This document shows, one piece after another, positions 1 to 7,807 of a DNA stretch of 64,000 nt (the stretch's first letter is position 1; each line of letters opens with the position of its first letter). The stretch lies in assembly GCA_951800145.1 (NCBI GenBank), contig CATOJE010000005.1, forward strand, positions 1-64,000, in the 5' to 3' direction. This stretch comes from an uncultured Lachnospiraceae bacterium. Lineage in GTDB: Bacteria > Bacillota > Clostridia > Lachnospirales > Lachnospiraceae. The notes under the pieces were generated by a model, which had not been told where the DNA came from, did no database searches, and saw only the letters and a program-made list of their open reading frames with translations. Made by a program: the position numbers and the translations under genes.

Positions 1-1
1 G

Positions 2-298
2 CTTCTTATCGCCTTGAAGGAATTACAGCCTGCCTATAAGGCTGCATTTCCCGCCATTTTGCATCAGCAGTATTTCTACAATTATAATATTATTTTAGCA
101 CGAAAGGAAGTGCTGGCGGATTACTGCAGCTGGCTGTTCCCCATTCTTGAACGGGTGGAGGAGCTTAGCGAGCCGAAGGGGTGGGAGCGTCAGGACCGAT
201 ACATCGGCTATCTGGGGGAGACCTTGGAAACCTTGTATTTTATGTATCATCGGGACCGATTGAATATTGTCCATGCGGGGTGTCGGTTTTTAACTTAA
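2..298 (+). CDS. DUF4422-type glycosyltransferase, C-terminal fragment (partial)
   Basis: The reading frame is open from base 2, so the gene starts outside the window and only about the last 98 residues are present. The segment with tyrosine-rich HQQYFYNYNIILARKEV, then YCSWLFPILERVEE and a late GYLGE, matches the C-terminal half of DUF4422 proteins, which are sugar-transferase-like enzymes found in capsule and surface-glycan loci (family knowledge). The substrate cannot be told. A TTG at 14 is only an internal codon. It is probably the last transferase of a glycan cluster lying to the left. Moderate confidence in the family. Confidence 0.7.
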   Translation, partial: LLIALKELQPAYKAAFPAILHQQYFYNYNIILARKEVLADYCSWLFPILERVEELSEPKGWERQDRYIGYLGETLETLYFMYHRDRLNIVHAGCRFLT

Positions 299-323
299 AT
301 GGGATGAGCGGAGATATGGAAAT

Positions 324-1070
324 ATGAAAAATGAAGAAAATATGGAATTTGAAGGAATGATGTTTAAACAGACAAAGAAACATATTTATGTATTGAGAAA
401 AATTAGTAAAGCAAGAGCATGGGCGCTAAAAAGGCTTGAAGCTGCAAAACGATTGAAATTGCCAGAAGACCGAATGACCAAAAACATTTATGCGAGTATA
501 ATTTCAGGAGTATTCATAGTATACTTTTACTTTGGAAATGTACGTTATATATCGGCAGATTCAATTTATGATATTAGTTTAAAGCATATCAGGGGTATCC
601 TTTTTCTTGTGTCCTTTATTTTCATTTTTTTTCGCTGCGTCTTTATTTGCATCATTGAATATAAGCGGTACAGAAAAATAAATCAATTAAAAAAAACGGG
701 ACCCAGACAGAAAAGTGTTACAGAACGATTTTTATGGAAATATCAAAAGAAATGCTCCTTAGTTTTGCCAAAAGTGATTGCTTTCGGAATCATATATAGT
801 TATTTGGAATTTAAATTTCATTTAAATATGGCAAATGAGGTATGTATTCTTGCAGCACTTGGGTTATTGAATATACTTTCTCAAGTGATTCTGGATTACA
901 GAATAAAGGAGGGATATTTTGGCCTTAATTATGACGAGGCGAAACAGCTTTTATATTTTGTGAAAAGCAAAAGTGATAAGAACAATAAGGATAAGTATAG
1001 CGGACTGCCGGCATATGCAGAAACAGCAGAAAGCAATTATGCAATAAAAGGGGAAATAGAATATCCTTAA
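324..1070 (+). CDS. Multi-pass membrane protein of unknown function
   Basis: This 248-residue protein is not recognised. It has a charged N-terminus (about 55 residues, Lys/Arg-rich) followed by about four hydrophobic segments: residues ~52-72, ~88-112, ~148-165 and ~172-192. The C-terminal ~45 residues are hydrophilic. The start is supported by a GGAG about 10 bases upstream. It is AT-rich compared with the core genes to the right, as is the next gene, which fits an accessory surface-glycan locus. It lies 25 bases after the DUF4422 fragment and 17 bases before the next small membrane protein, so all are probably cotranscribed. No function is proposed. Confidence 0.6.
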   Translation: MKNEENMEFEGMMFKQTKKHIYVLRKISKARAWALKRLEAAKRLKLPEDRMTKNIYASIISGVFIVYFYFGNVRYISADSIYDISLKHIRGILFLVSFIFIFFRCVFICIIEYKRYRKINQLKKTGPRQKSVTERFLWKYQKKCSLVLPKVIAFGIIYSYLEFKFHLNMANEVCILAALGLLNILSQVILDYRIKEGYFGLNYDEAKQLLYFVKSKSDKNNKDKYSGLPAYAETAESNYAIKGEIEYP

Positions 1071-1087
1071 CTGGAGATAGAGCAGGG

Positions 1088-1492
1088 ATGAAAGATACCA
1101 TTTCAAAATTAATATTCAGATGTTTAAATGTGTTGTTTTTATACAATGTTTTAGGAACCTCTTATGGGTGCTTAGCAGGGATATTGTTAAAATCATTGCA
1201 GCCAGTGATAGCGATCTATATTCCATCTTTTGGGTTAATTAAATGGTATGGATTCATAGCCTTTGGAATATTGCTTTTTAACTTTAAGCCAATCGTTCAA
1301 AAGGAATACATGCATCCCAAAATTGAAATAGAGCTTAAATATATTCGGGATATGCTGAAAGAAAGTAATCTTTCGGCAAGTGAAAAACGATTGATTTGGA
1401 GAGAAACTATAACAAAGGTATCGAATGAATTACTGAGCAATATGGAGGACTCGGACGGCCATAGGGAATATGATCCCAATGTGCCAGGATGA
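1088..1492 (+). CDS. Small membrane protein of unknown function
   Basis: The 134-residue product has two to three hydrophobic stretches in its first 75 residues (around residues 8-32, 38-52 and 54-66) and a charged, probably helical cytosolic tail (KYIRDMLKESNLSASEKR). No family is recognised. Its stop overlaps the next start as ATGA at 1489-1492, indicating translational coupling with the downstream gene. The nearby 248-residue membrane protein may be a partner, but that is inference from adjacency only. Confidence 0.55.
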   Translation: MKDTISKLIFRCLNVLFLYNVLGTSYGCLAGILLKSLQPVIAIYIPSFGLIKWYGFIAFGILLFNFKPIVQKEYMHPKIEIELKYIRDMLKESNLSASEKRLIWRETITKVSNELLSNMEDSDGHREYDPNVPG

Positions 1493-1953
1493 CAAACAGT
1501 GCTTCCATGATGCGCTTTAATGACGGCAATTTATCTGCTGTATTGAAGCACATGGATGCTTTTAAAGGATACATCTGGAAGCACCGGATGGGGATGGAGA
1601 ACGGAATGGAACAAGCAAATAAACAATACACAGAGGAGTTTTTAGCCATCATGCAGCACACCCACGTCACTATAAAACGGCTGCTGGAAGCTGGGAATTA
1701 CCCATCTGCACTGAAGCAATTAGAGCAGTGCCAGGGCTACGCCATCGCGCTCGGACAGCGGCTTGAAGCTTCAGAAGGGGCGAGCTCCAATTCCAATTCT
1801 ATGACTGTGGCTTTGTTAGAGGAATATTGTGAAGTGGTCTACCAGATATACGAAAAGGTTCGCTTATGCTTGCCATTCGATGCCAATGATATACATAATT
1901 GTCTTGCCATGCAGCTGATCCGGATTGGCAATGGTGTAAAAGATTCTGAGTAA
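1489..1953 (+). CDS. Helical protein of unknown function
   Basis: A 154-residue soluble, largely helical protein. Residues ~50-120 (TIKRLLEAGNYPSALKQLEQ, then CQGYAIALGQRLE and VALLEEYCEVVYQIYEKV) look like a short helical-repeat or scaffold domain; I recall similar stretches near glycosyltransferases in Lachnospiraceae, but cannot verify this. The start at 1489 couples to the previous gene by a 4-base overlap; ATG codons at 1507 and 1510 are alternatives. Nearby genes suggest a glycan context. Function unknown. Confidence 0.6.
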   Translation: MTNSASMMRFNDGNLSAVLKHMDAFKGYIWKHRMGMENGMEQANKQYTEEFLAIMQHTHVTIKRLLEAGNYPSALKQLEQCQGYAIALGQRLEASEGASSNSNSMTVALLEEYCEVVYQIYEKVRLCLPFDANDIHNCLAMQLIRIGNGVKDSE

Positions 1954-2042
1954 AGAAGAGTAATTCGTGATATGACAGGGGCCAAAACAAACACCGTTTA
2001 CCCCAACATCATAGTATAAATGTAAGAAAGGTCTGAAACCCA

Positions 2043-2705
2043 ATGAATTTTGAATTAACCGCCTCTATGATGTGCGCCAACTACGGCAATCTGGAGAAGG
2101 AGGTAAAGGAACTGGATGTGGGAGGGATTGACTCCTTCCACATCGATATCATGGACGGACGCTACGTCCCGAATTTTGCCATGTCCTTAAATGACATGCA
2201 CTACATAGCCTCCGCTACGCCGAAGCCCTTGGATGTGCATCTGATGATTGAGCATCCCAACAACTGCATTGATTTATTTTTACGGAACCTCCGCAAGGGA
2301 GATACCGTTTACATCTATCCGGAGGCGGAATATTACCCCTCCACCACTCTGCAGAAGGTGATCCATGCGGACATGGTGCCCGGCATTGCCATTAATCCAG
2401 GCACCTCTGTGGAGACGGTTCTGGAGATGCTTCGTATCGTGAAAAAGGTTCTGGTGATGTCCGTGAATCCTGGGAATGCGGGGCAGATGTACCTTCCTTA
2501 TGTGGGGAAGAAGATCACCAAACTTCTCTCTATTAAGGAGGATATGGACTTTGAAATCTACTGGGACGGGGCCTGCAGTGCGGACAAGATCTTAGAATAT
2601 GCTCCGAAAGGGGTGAAGGGCTTTGTGCTGGGGACCACGCTGCTTTTTGGGAAGGGCAGGCCTTATGGGGAGACCTTGCAGAATATCCGGGAGCTGAAGT
2701 TTTAG
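2043..2705 (+). CDS. Ribulose-/allulose-phosphate 3-epimerase family protein
   Basis: The 220-residue protein matches the whole length of the pentulose/hexulose-phosphate 3-epimerase TIM barrel. Visible hallmarks are the N-terminal substrate Ser (TASMMCANY), the metal-binding HIDIMDGRYVPNF segment, DVHLMIEHP, the AINPGTS loop, VMSVNPG and the late DGACS/GFVLGTTLLF phosphate-binding end. The family uses a divalent metal and two Asp residues to epimerise C3 of D-ribulose 5-phosphate or related sugars. Divergence from housekeeping Rpe (for example WDGACS instead of VDGG) and the position next to glycan genes suggest a specialised sugar-phosphate epimerase of the AlsE-like kind. The actual substrate is inferred only. 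Confidence 0.85.
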   Translation: MNFELTASMMCANYGNLEKEVKELDVGGIDSFHIDIMDGRYVPNFAMSLNDMHYIASATPKPLDVHLMIEHPNNCIDLFLRNLRKGDTVYIYPEAEYYPSTTLQKVIHADMVPGIAINPGTSVETVLEMLRIVKKVLVMSVNPGNAGQMYLPYVGKKITKLLSIKEDMDFEIYWDGACSADKILEYAPKGVKGFVLGTTLLFGKGRPYGETLQNIRELKF

Positions 2706-2734
2706 GGATGAGAATGATTGGCCCTGACAGTATG

Positions 2735-2780
2735 AAGGCGCATGAATGTTCGTGTAAATCATGCGCCTTAGCTATTTCTT
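2735..2780 (+). terminator. Rho-independent terminator after the epimerase gene
   Basis: An 11-bp perfect stem, AAGGCGCATGA (2735-2745) with TCATGCGCCTT (2759-2769), is followed by a T-rich stretch. It lies 30 bases past the epimerase stop. Confidence 0.7.
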
Positions 2781-2842
2781 TCAACCACCCCACAGACAGC
2801 AGACAAATCCTGGGAAAAATTGCATAAAGGCTGAAATTAAAG

Positions 2843-2871
2843 TGGAAATAGATGATGGGCTATGGTATACT
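2843..2871 (+). promoter_or_regulatory. SigA-type promoter for the Rpn-family gene
   Basis: A TGGAAA -35 (2843-2848), a 17-base spacer and TATACT (2866-2871) preceded by TATGG form an extended -10 promoter. The transcript would start near 2878, about 45 bases before the ATG at 2923. Confidence 0.6.
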
Positions 2872-2922
2872 ATAAGTAATGGAACCTACAGTATTTTAAA
2901 GCGATCCGATTGGAGAACCTGG

Positions 2923-3894
2923 ATGAAAAGAAGTTATGTTGTAAATACGCCATATGATGATGTGTTTCGAACGATGCTTAATGACTGCAGCAATTTGATT
3001 ATCCCTGTCATTAATGAGATTTTTCACGAAAAATATCATGGAGATGAGAGAATTATTTTTTCGCCGGAGATTCATTTTTTGAATCAGCAGGATGGGAAGG
3101 AATTAAAACGAATTACAGACAGCAGCTTTAAAGTTATCGGGGAGAAAGAATCAAAGTATTTACTTGAGTGCCAGAGTACTGCGGATAGCAGCATGCTGGT
3201 ACGGATTTTTGAATATGCTACGCAGATTGCTTTGGATCAGGGGGAACTGGAAAATAGTGTACTTAAGGTAGAAATACCACGTTCGGCTATATTGTTCCTT
3301 CGTTCGAATAAAAAGACACCAGATAAAATGAAGATAGAGATGAAGACTCCCGGAGGGCTGAATACTTTCGATGTTCCGGTGATGAAAGCGAAAAATTATA
3401 GCATTGATGATATTTTTGAGAAAAGGTTATTGTTTTTAATACCGTTTTATATTTTCTCTCATGAAGCTCGTTTTCAAGAGTATGATCTTGATGAAGATAA
3501 GTTAAAAGGGCTGAAGGCAGAGTATATAGAGATAGTAAAGCGGCTGGATAGCTTATTGGAGAATGGTAGCATCAGCGTATATACAAAAAAGATGATTGTA
3601 GAGATGGCAAATAAAGTCGTTAATAATCTTGCACAGAAGTATGATAACGTCAAGGAAGGAGTGCGGTCGATTATGGGTGGAAAGATTCTGGAATACGAAG
3701 CGAAGCAAATTTTAAATGAAGGAAAAATCGAGGGAAAAATCGAGGGAAAAATCGAAGGAAAAATCGAGGGAAAAATGGAACAGGCGAGAGAAACTGCACT
3801 GGTTCTTAAAGGAATGGGAATGAATGAAGAATCCATAGCTAAGGCAGTGAATGTGAATGTTAGGATTTTAAAAGAGTGGCTTGGTGCGAATTAG
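2923..3894 (+). CDS. Rpn-family (PD-(D/E)XK) recombination-promoting nuclease/putative transposase
   Basis: The likely start is the ATG at 2923 (MKRSYVVNTPYDDVFRTM), giving 323 residues; the frame is open further upstream but that covers the terminator and promoter. The N-terminal ~200 residues are typical of Rpn/YhgA-like proteins: DDVFRTML, then a nuclease core ending in KYLLECQSTADSSMLVRI, where E and Q of the ECQS segment fit the PD-(D/E)XK active site. RpnA-type proteins of E. coli are DNA endonucleases that stimulate RecA-independent recombination (family knowledge). The C-terminus holds five GKIE/GKME units and a short helical segment (MGMNEESIAKAVNVNVRIL). Two relatives lie at 42981 and 47962. 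Confidence 0.82.
   Translation: MKRSYVVNTPYDDVFRTMLNDCSNLIIPVINEIFHEKYHGDERIIFSPEIHFLNQQDGKELKRITDSSFKVIGEKESKYLLECQSTADSSMLVRIFEYATQIALDQGELENSVLKVEIPRSAILFLRSNKKTPDKMKIEMKTPGGLNTFDVPVMKAKNYSIDDIFEKRLLFLIPFYIFSHEARFQEYDLDEDKLKGLKAEYIEIVKRLDSLLENGSISVYTKKMIVEMANKVVNNLAQKYDNVKEGVRSIMGGKILEYEAKQILNEGKIEGKIEGKIEGKIEGKMEQARETALVLKGMGMNEESIAKAVNVNVRILKEWLGAN
3721..3780 (+). repeat. 12-bp tandem repeat inside the Rpn gene
   Basis: Five in-frame copies of GGAAAAATCGAG (last one changed to ATGGAA) encode GKIE four times and GKME once. Such short in-frame repeats can expand or shrink by slippage without breaking the frame. Confidence 0.95.
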
Positions 3895-3951
3895 GAATCC
3901 AGCCCGGAATCGCTATCGATATAAGTACCGGAAAAAACTATGGAGGACATG

Positions 3952-4269
3952 ATGGTAGAAATTTCAAAGAGTGATTGGATGCTGTTTCGGGAAAAAATTC
4001 CTATCTGGCAGGAATCGTATATGGAGCGGCTTACAGAAGGATATATAGAAATACTAAGCGGACCAGGAAAGGCATCGGATCATTTCTGGGAACTTGAGAA
4101 GAGGATTAAAAAGGATAAAAAGCACCCAGGGGTGCTTATTGAAATGCGCAGATCCAGTGCAATATGGGATATTGCATTGCTTGTCCAGGATGATGTTATA
4201 ACCATGGATGATTTGGAAGGCTTTAGCCAGGATTTGATTGATGCGGTGAAGCTGATTACAAGAAGGTAA
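3952..4269 (+). CDS. Conserved small protein of unknown function
   Basis: The chosen start, ATG 3952, has GGAGG at 3942-3946 at good spacing; in-frame ATGs at 3940 and 3949 would lie on or beside that site. The 105-residue product begins MVEISKSDWMLFREKI and contains WQESYMERL, SDHFWELEKRIKKDK and ITMDDLEGFS. I recall similar proteins as common single-domain hypotheticals in Clostridia, sometimes misnamed multidrug transporter, but there is no membrane segment here. It looks soluble and helical. No function proposed. Confidence 0.75.
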   Translation: MVEISKSDWMLFREKIPIWQESYMERLTEGYIEILSGPGKASDHFWELEKRIKKDKKHPGVLIEMRRSSAIWDIALLVQDDVITMDDLEGFSQDLIDAVKLITRR

Positions 4270-4369
4270 TATTCTAAAGCAGCTGGCCCTTGTAACAGGA
4301 GGCCATTGGAACGGAGACCCGCTGGCTTTCGTCAAGGAAGCAGGCAGGAATGTACCGGAAGAGAGGAAT

Positions 4370-4403
4370 GGGGCGGATGTGACGCTATCGTCACATCCGC
4401 CCC
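4370..4403. terminator. Perfect 15-bp hairpin between convergent genes
   Basis: GGGGCGGATGTGACG (4370-4384) pairs perfectly with CGTCACATCCGCCCC (4389-4403) around a 4-base loop. It lies between the end of the 3952 gene and pyrI, which converge. The minus-strand exit is pyrimidine-rich, so it best serves as the pyrBI terminator and may be bidirectional. Confidence 0.65.
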
Positions 4404-4443
4404 TGTTTACAACCAGCCTTCAGTATACTGGCCTGGGCTCCTC

Positions 4444-4905
4444 CTACATCTTCCCGCTGTACTTTTCCTCACAGTACATGCAGCGATAGGTCTCTGTCTT
4501 TTCGTCGGCCAGATAGAATACATCCGGCAGCTCCTGCTCGATGGAGGTGATGCAGCGGGGATTCTTACAGTGGATTACATTGGTGATTTTTTTCGGAAGC
4601 TTTAGGGATTTCTTTTCTACGATCTTGCTGTCCCGGATGATATTCACTGTGATATTGTGGTCAATATATCCCAGAACCTTTAAATCGATTTTATCCAGAC
4701 CGCCTTCGATCTTAATGATGTCCTTCCGGCCCATCTTGCTGCTTCTGGCATTCTTGATGATAGCCACCTGGCATTCCAGCTTGTCCAGTCCCAGGTGGTA
4801 ATAGATGTCAAGGCTCTTCCCTGCCTCGATGTGATCCAGCACGATTCCTTCATTTAATCCGCTGATATTTAATCCATTGTGAGACGGGTTCTTCTGATCT
4901 AACAT
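4444..4905 (-). CDS. pyrI: Aspartate carbamoyltransferase regulatory subunit
   Basis: This 153-residue protein matches PyrI, the nucleotide-binding regulatory chain that joins PyrB trimers into the allosteric aspartate transcarbamoylase of pyrimidine synthesis. The N-terminal allosteric domain is followed by the zinc domain, whose four Cys ligands are visible as CKNPRC and CMYC near the C-terminus (the E. coli pattern is C-x4-C and C-x2-C). Its start overlaps the pyrB end by 7 bases, so the pair is translationally coupled. This implies an E. coli-like holoenzyme rather than the unregulated Bacillus type. Confidence 0.97.
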   Translation of the reverse strand: MLDQKNPSHNGLNISGLNEGIVLDHIEAGKSLDIYYHLGLDKLECQVAIIKNARSSKMGRKDIIKIEGGLDKIDLKVLGYIDHNITVNIIRDSKIVEKKSLKLPKKITNVIHCKNPRCITSIEQELPDVFYLADEKTETYRCMYCEEKYSGKM

Positions 4906-5822
4906 GGCTGCTTCACCTCCAGTAATTTCATAATCAGGGCCATGCGGACATACACTCCGTACTGGGCCTGCTTAAAGTAGGCGGCCCTGGGATCCTTGTC
5001 TACCTCCACGGAGATTTCATTTACCCGGGGGAGGGGATGGAGCACAAACATATCCTCTCTGGCCAGCTTCATCTTTTTCGGCGTCAGGATGTAGCAGTCC
5101 TTTAACCGGATATAATCCTCCTCGTTAAAAAAGCGCTCCCGCTGTACACGGGTCATGTAGAGGATATCCAGCTCCGGAAGGGCCTCATCCAGATTACCCA
5201 GCTCCTTGAACTCGATATGGTTCGCCCGGAGCACATCTTCCCGGATATATTCCGGCACGCGAAGCTCCGGCGGGGAGATGAGGACAAATTTTACATCGGG
5301 GTAGCGGACTAAGGCGTTAATTAAGGAGTGGACGGTACGGCCGAATTTCAAATCGCCGCAAAGGCCTACGGTCAGATGATCCAGCCGTCCTTTCAGAGAA
5401 TGTATGGTCAACAGATCGGTGAGGGTCTGGGTGGGATGCTGATGGCCGCCGTCGCCGGCATTGATCACCGGGATGCCGGAATGAAGGGATGCCACCAGGG
5501 CAGAGCCTTCCTTGGGATGGCGCATGGCACAGATGTCTGCATAGCAGGAGATGACCCGGATGGTATCCGCGATGCTTTCACCCTTGGCCGCAGAGCTGGA
5601 GTCTGCTGAGGAGAATCCGAGGACGCTTCCGCCTAGATTTAACATAGCTGATTCAAAGCTTAAGCGGGTTCTGGTGCTGGGCTCATAAAAGCAGGTGGCC
5701 AGCTTCTTGCCGTCGCACACATGGGCGTACCTGGAAGGATCCTTTTCAATGTCATCTGCCACTGCCAGCAGCTCATCGATCTCCTCCACCGTAAAGTCTA
5801 ATGGGTTCAATAAATGTCTCAT
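4899..5822 (-). CDS. pyrB: Aspartate carbamoyltransferase catalytic subunit
   Basis: The 307-residue enzyme joins carbamoyl phosphate and aspartate to give carbamoyl-aspartate in pyrimidine synthesis. The carbamoyl-phosphate loop [11 protein letters not shown], the HPTQTLTDL segment, and the late HPLPRVNEI are all present at the usual places, and length matches E. coli PyrB. A good GGAGG lies about 8 bases before the ATG at 5822. It forms a two-gene operon with pyrI. No PyrR-type attenuator is evident in the ~57-base leader. Confidence 0.98.
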   Translation of the reverse strand: MRHLLNPLDFTVEEIDELLAVADDIEKDPSRYAHVCDGKKLATCFYEPSTRTRLSFESAMLNLGGSVLGFSSADSSSAAKGESIADTIRVISCYADICAMRHPKEGSALVASLHSGIPVINAGDGGHQHPTQTLTDLLTIHSLKGRLDHLTVGLCGDLKFGRTVHSLINALVRYPDVKFVLISPPELRVPEYIREDVLRANHIEFKELGNLDEALPELDILYMTRVQRERFFNEEDYIRLKDCYILTPKKMKLAREDMFVLHPLPRVNEISVEVDKDPRAAYFKQAQYGVYVRMALIMKLLEVKQPC

Positions 5823-5885
5823 GAGAGCCTCCTTCGTGTTCGTGTCTCATAATGATTGGTTCCTGTCTGAAATCTAATCTTACCC

Positions 5886-5914
5886 ATTATAAAGCATTTG
5901 AAAGGATATTTCCA
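5886..5914 (-). promoter_or_regulatory. SigA-type promoter for pyrBI
   Basis: On the minus strand TATAAT (plus 5886-5891) lies 17 bases from TGGAAA (plus 5909-5914). This puts the start about 57 bases before the pyrB ATG. Confidence 0.55.
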
Positions 5915-5954
5915 CCTCTTTTTCCTTAATTTTTCTTGTTCTATAGGAAAGTAC

Positions 5955-6566
5955 TTAAACTTTCTCGAAATCAGATGCCGGATGCTTGCACAGGGGGCAG
6001 ATGAAATCCTCTGGAAGCGCTTCTCCTTCATAGATGTAGCCGCAGACCGTACAGCGCCACTGGGTTTTCCCGCTGGCCTTAGGTTTTTCCGGCTGAGGCT
6101 TGATATGCGCATGGTAATAGCTGTAGGTGGCGGAGGGAACATCGGAGAGGACATCCATATCGTCAACCACTGCGATGAATAAGGTGTGGCTGCCTAGATC
6201 GATGGACTGCTCTACGGTGGCGCTGATATACCCATTGGTTCCTTCGGTCACATAGTAGAGGCCGTTTTCACTGCGCCTGCAGAAGGAATAGTCCTTAAAC
6301 TTGTCCACGGTCCGCCCGGACTGGAAGCCGAAATGCTTGAAGGTGTCGAAGCTGGCGGCTTCGCTGAGGATGGAAATATTAAATTTACCGGAAGCCTTTA
6401 CCAGATCATGGGTGAAATTAGCTTTATTGACAGCGATGCTGATCCGGTTTGGGTCTGCGGTTACCTGGCCGACCGTATTAATAATACAGCCGCTGTCCCT
6501 GCCGTCCTGGCAGGAGGTGAGCACAAAGAGGCCATAGGTTAAGTGAAACATTGCTTTGCTGTTCAT
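5955..6566 (-). CDS. Flavin reductase-rubredoxin fusion (high-molecular-weight rubredoxin)
   Basis: The 203-residue protein has an N-terminal FMN-binding flavin reductase domain (residues 1-~155; CIINTVGQVTADPNRISIAV and NFTHDLVKASGKFNISIL) and a C-terminal rubredoxin (residues ~167-200) with both iron-binding pairs, CTVCGY and CPLCKH. This is the arrangement of the Moorella Hrb protein, which passes electrons from NAD(P)H to flavodiiron oxygen or NO reductases in anaerobes (family knowledge). No flavodiiron protein is encoded in the window. The upstream region holds a palindromic repeat and a long inverted repeat. Confidence 0.93.
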   Translation of the reverse strand: MNSKAMFHLTYGLFVLTSCQDGRDSGCIINTVGQVTADPNRISIAVNKANFTHDLVKASGKFNISILSEAASFDTFKHFGFQSGRTVDKFKDYSFCRRSENGLYYVTEGTNGYISATVEQSIDLGSHTLFIAVVDDMDVLSDVPSATYSYYHAHIKPQPEKPKASGKTQWRCTVCGYIYEGEALPEDFICPLCKHPASDFEKV

Positions 6567-6583
6567 GTGGTTCTCCCTTCCTT

Positions 6584-6707
6584 TTTGTTATGATTGACTG
6601 TGCATTTTGTTGCTGGGCACGGCAGGGCCGTGAACAGTAACGATTTTTAATTGGTTTCTCTGATTGATATCATATAGTATTTCTTAGAAAATAGCAATCA
6701 TAACAAA
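6584..6707. promoter_or_regulatory. 13-bp inverted repeat spanning the rubredoxin gene leader
   Basis: TTTGTTATGATTG (6584-6596) and CAATCATAACAAA (6695-6707) are exact reverse complements 98 bases apart. On the minus strand the distal arm overlaps a possible -35 (TTGCTA) followed after 17 bases by TATGAT, while the near arm adjoins the ribosome binding site. Together they could form a long leader stem or a pair of operators for the rubredoxin gene. Function is inferred. Confidence 0.45.
6601..6642 (+). repeat. Dispersed palindromic repeat, family B, copy 1
   Basis: CACGGC-AGG-GCCGTG (6618-6632) sits inside a longer imperfect palindrome with GTTGCTG and CAGTAAC arms, preceded by GCATTTTG. 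Related copies occur at 19967-20015 and 40671-40715. Confidence 0.7.
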
Positions 6708-6741
6708 TTTTGAACCGTAACTTACTGTACACCGGACTATC

Positions 6742-6770
6742 TTGCCGTAAAAGGAAAACCCTGCTATAAT
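6742..6770 (+). promoter_or_regulatory. SigA-type promoter for the 6796 gene
   Basis: TTGCCG (6742-6747), a 17-base spacer and a perfect TATAAT (6765-6770). The AGGAGGT at about 6782 then serves the ATG at 6796, leaving a very short leader. Confidence 0.75.
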
Positions 6771-6795
6771 ATAACGATGACAGGAGGTCCAGGGC

Positions 6796-7596
6796 ATGGC
6801 AAAATCATTAGAGCAGATTGTAATCGAAGGACTGGCGGCAGACTGTTATTCTTTGGAGGAGCTGTATGTTTTGTGGCAGACGATGCAGCACATAGAAACC
6901 GCTACCATCGCAAGCACCTGCCATATGGAAATCGACAAAAAGAGCTTTCACGTAGACGGTATTATCAATCCCGCAGCATTTTCCGGTGTGCTCTACATAT
7001 TAAAGGAGCCCAGTCTGAAGCGCTATATTCAGAAGGGTCTTACCTTTCCGGTTATCACGGATATCCGGAAGGATTTCCGGCGGTATAAGAAGGGGTATGA
7101 GGATGAGTGCGGATATTTGGTGGGGATGCAGCGGCTGCTGCTGGGCGACACGGCTCAGGATATGACGAATCCCCAGGTGATGGACACCCTGGGTGTGATT
7201 TATGTGAATAAGCGGGGAGGCAAGGAATCGTCGGATACGATCTGGCTGAATTATGGTTATGAATATATTGAGTTTTTAAAGCGCCAGATCCGCCTGCTCC
7301 ATCCTAAAGTCATCGTGTGCTGCGGGGAAGAGGTGTTTAAGCTGATTGTAAAGGAAGTATTTTCGAATAAGAAGCGGATCCGGAACCGGGGGGAGCAGAT
7401 GATCTGGAAGGATAATGTGAAGGATTATCAGTTTACCGCAGACCAGAATTACCGCCATACCGATGAGCCTGAGAAGACAGCGATTGTGGTGGTGAATATG
7501 TGGAACCCGGCCTACCGGGTGAATAAGGACCAATATTTATCCCCTCAGGAGTATCTTAAGGAATTTGAACGGCGGATTCAGGGGATGGAGGCTTAA
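6796..7596 (+). CDS. Conserved protein, possibly uracil-DNA-glycosylase-like
   Basis: The 266-residue protein is not firmly recognised. The order of its segments, an early GVLYILKEPS strand, a central YGYEYIEFLKRQIRLLHPKV followed by IVCCGEEVFK, and a late VVVNMWNPAYRV, resembles the Rossmann-like UDG superfamily, whose members have an early substrate loop and a late His-Pro loop. The usual catalytic GxDP and HPSP motifs are not present as such, so catalytic activity on DNA is doubtful. It has its own strong promoter and no operon partner. What can be said is a soluble alpha/beta protein. Confidence 0.6.
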   Translation: MAKSLEQIVIEGLAADCYSLEELYVLWQTMQHIETATIASTCHMEIDKKSFHVDGIINPAAFSGVLYILKEPSLKRYIQKGLTFPVITDIRKDFRRYKKGYEDECGYLVGMQRLLLGDTAQDMTNPQVMDTLGVIYVNKRGGKESSDTIWLNYGYEYIEFLKRQIRLLHPKVIVCCGEEVFKLIVKEVFSNKKRIRNRGEQMIWKDNVKDYQFTADQNYRHTDEPEKTAIVVVNMWNPAYRVNKDQYLSPQEYLKEFERRIQGMEA

Positions 7597-7691
7597 CTTA
7601 TACAAGGAGAGGTGCTGTCAAACCGCAAATGCCTGCGTAAGGAATCTTTAATGAAGCTTAAGAAAAAAGAACGGCTGATTGAGAAAGAGTA

Positions 7692-7763
7692 TGGTATAAT
7701 CGAGGAAACGTATCACTTATCCGCACGGCTGTGGACAAGGCATAATCAAGGAAACGTATCAAC
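7692..7763 (+). repeat. Dispersed promoter-hairpin repeat, family A, copy 1
   Basis: The copy holds a perfect extended -10 (TATGGTATAAT, ending 7700), GGAAACGTATC, a hairpin TCCGCA-CGGC-TGTGGA (7720-7735), then CATAATCAAGGAAACGTATC, so the flanking segment is directly repeated. It lies 45 bases before the ABC ATPase gene and probably contains its promoter. Related copies are at 18885-18957 (minus) and 51871-51930. Confidence 0.75.
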
Positions 7764-7807
7764 AAGAAAATGGGCGCGTATCTGGCGCCGGTAATCAGGA
7801 TGGAACG

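Noticed and set aside
4306-4605. Plus-strand open frame over the pyrI end
   Set aside because: It covers the terminator hairpin and lies antisense to the certain pyrI gene.
7612-7794. 60-codon open frame before the ABC ATPase gene
   Set aside because: It runs through the family A promoter-hairpin repeat, has no convincing ribosome binding site and a non-protein-like composition.
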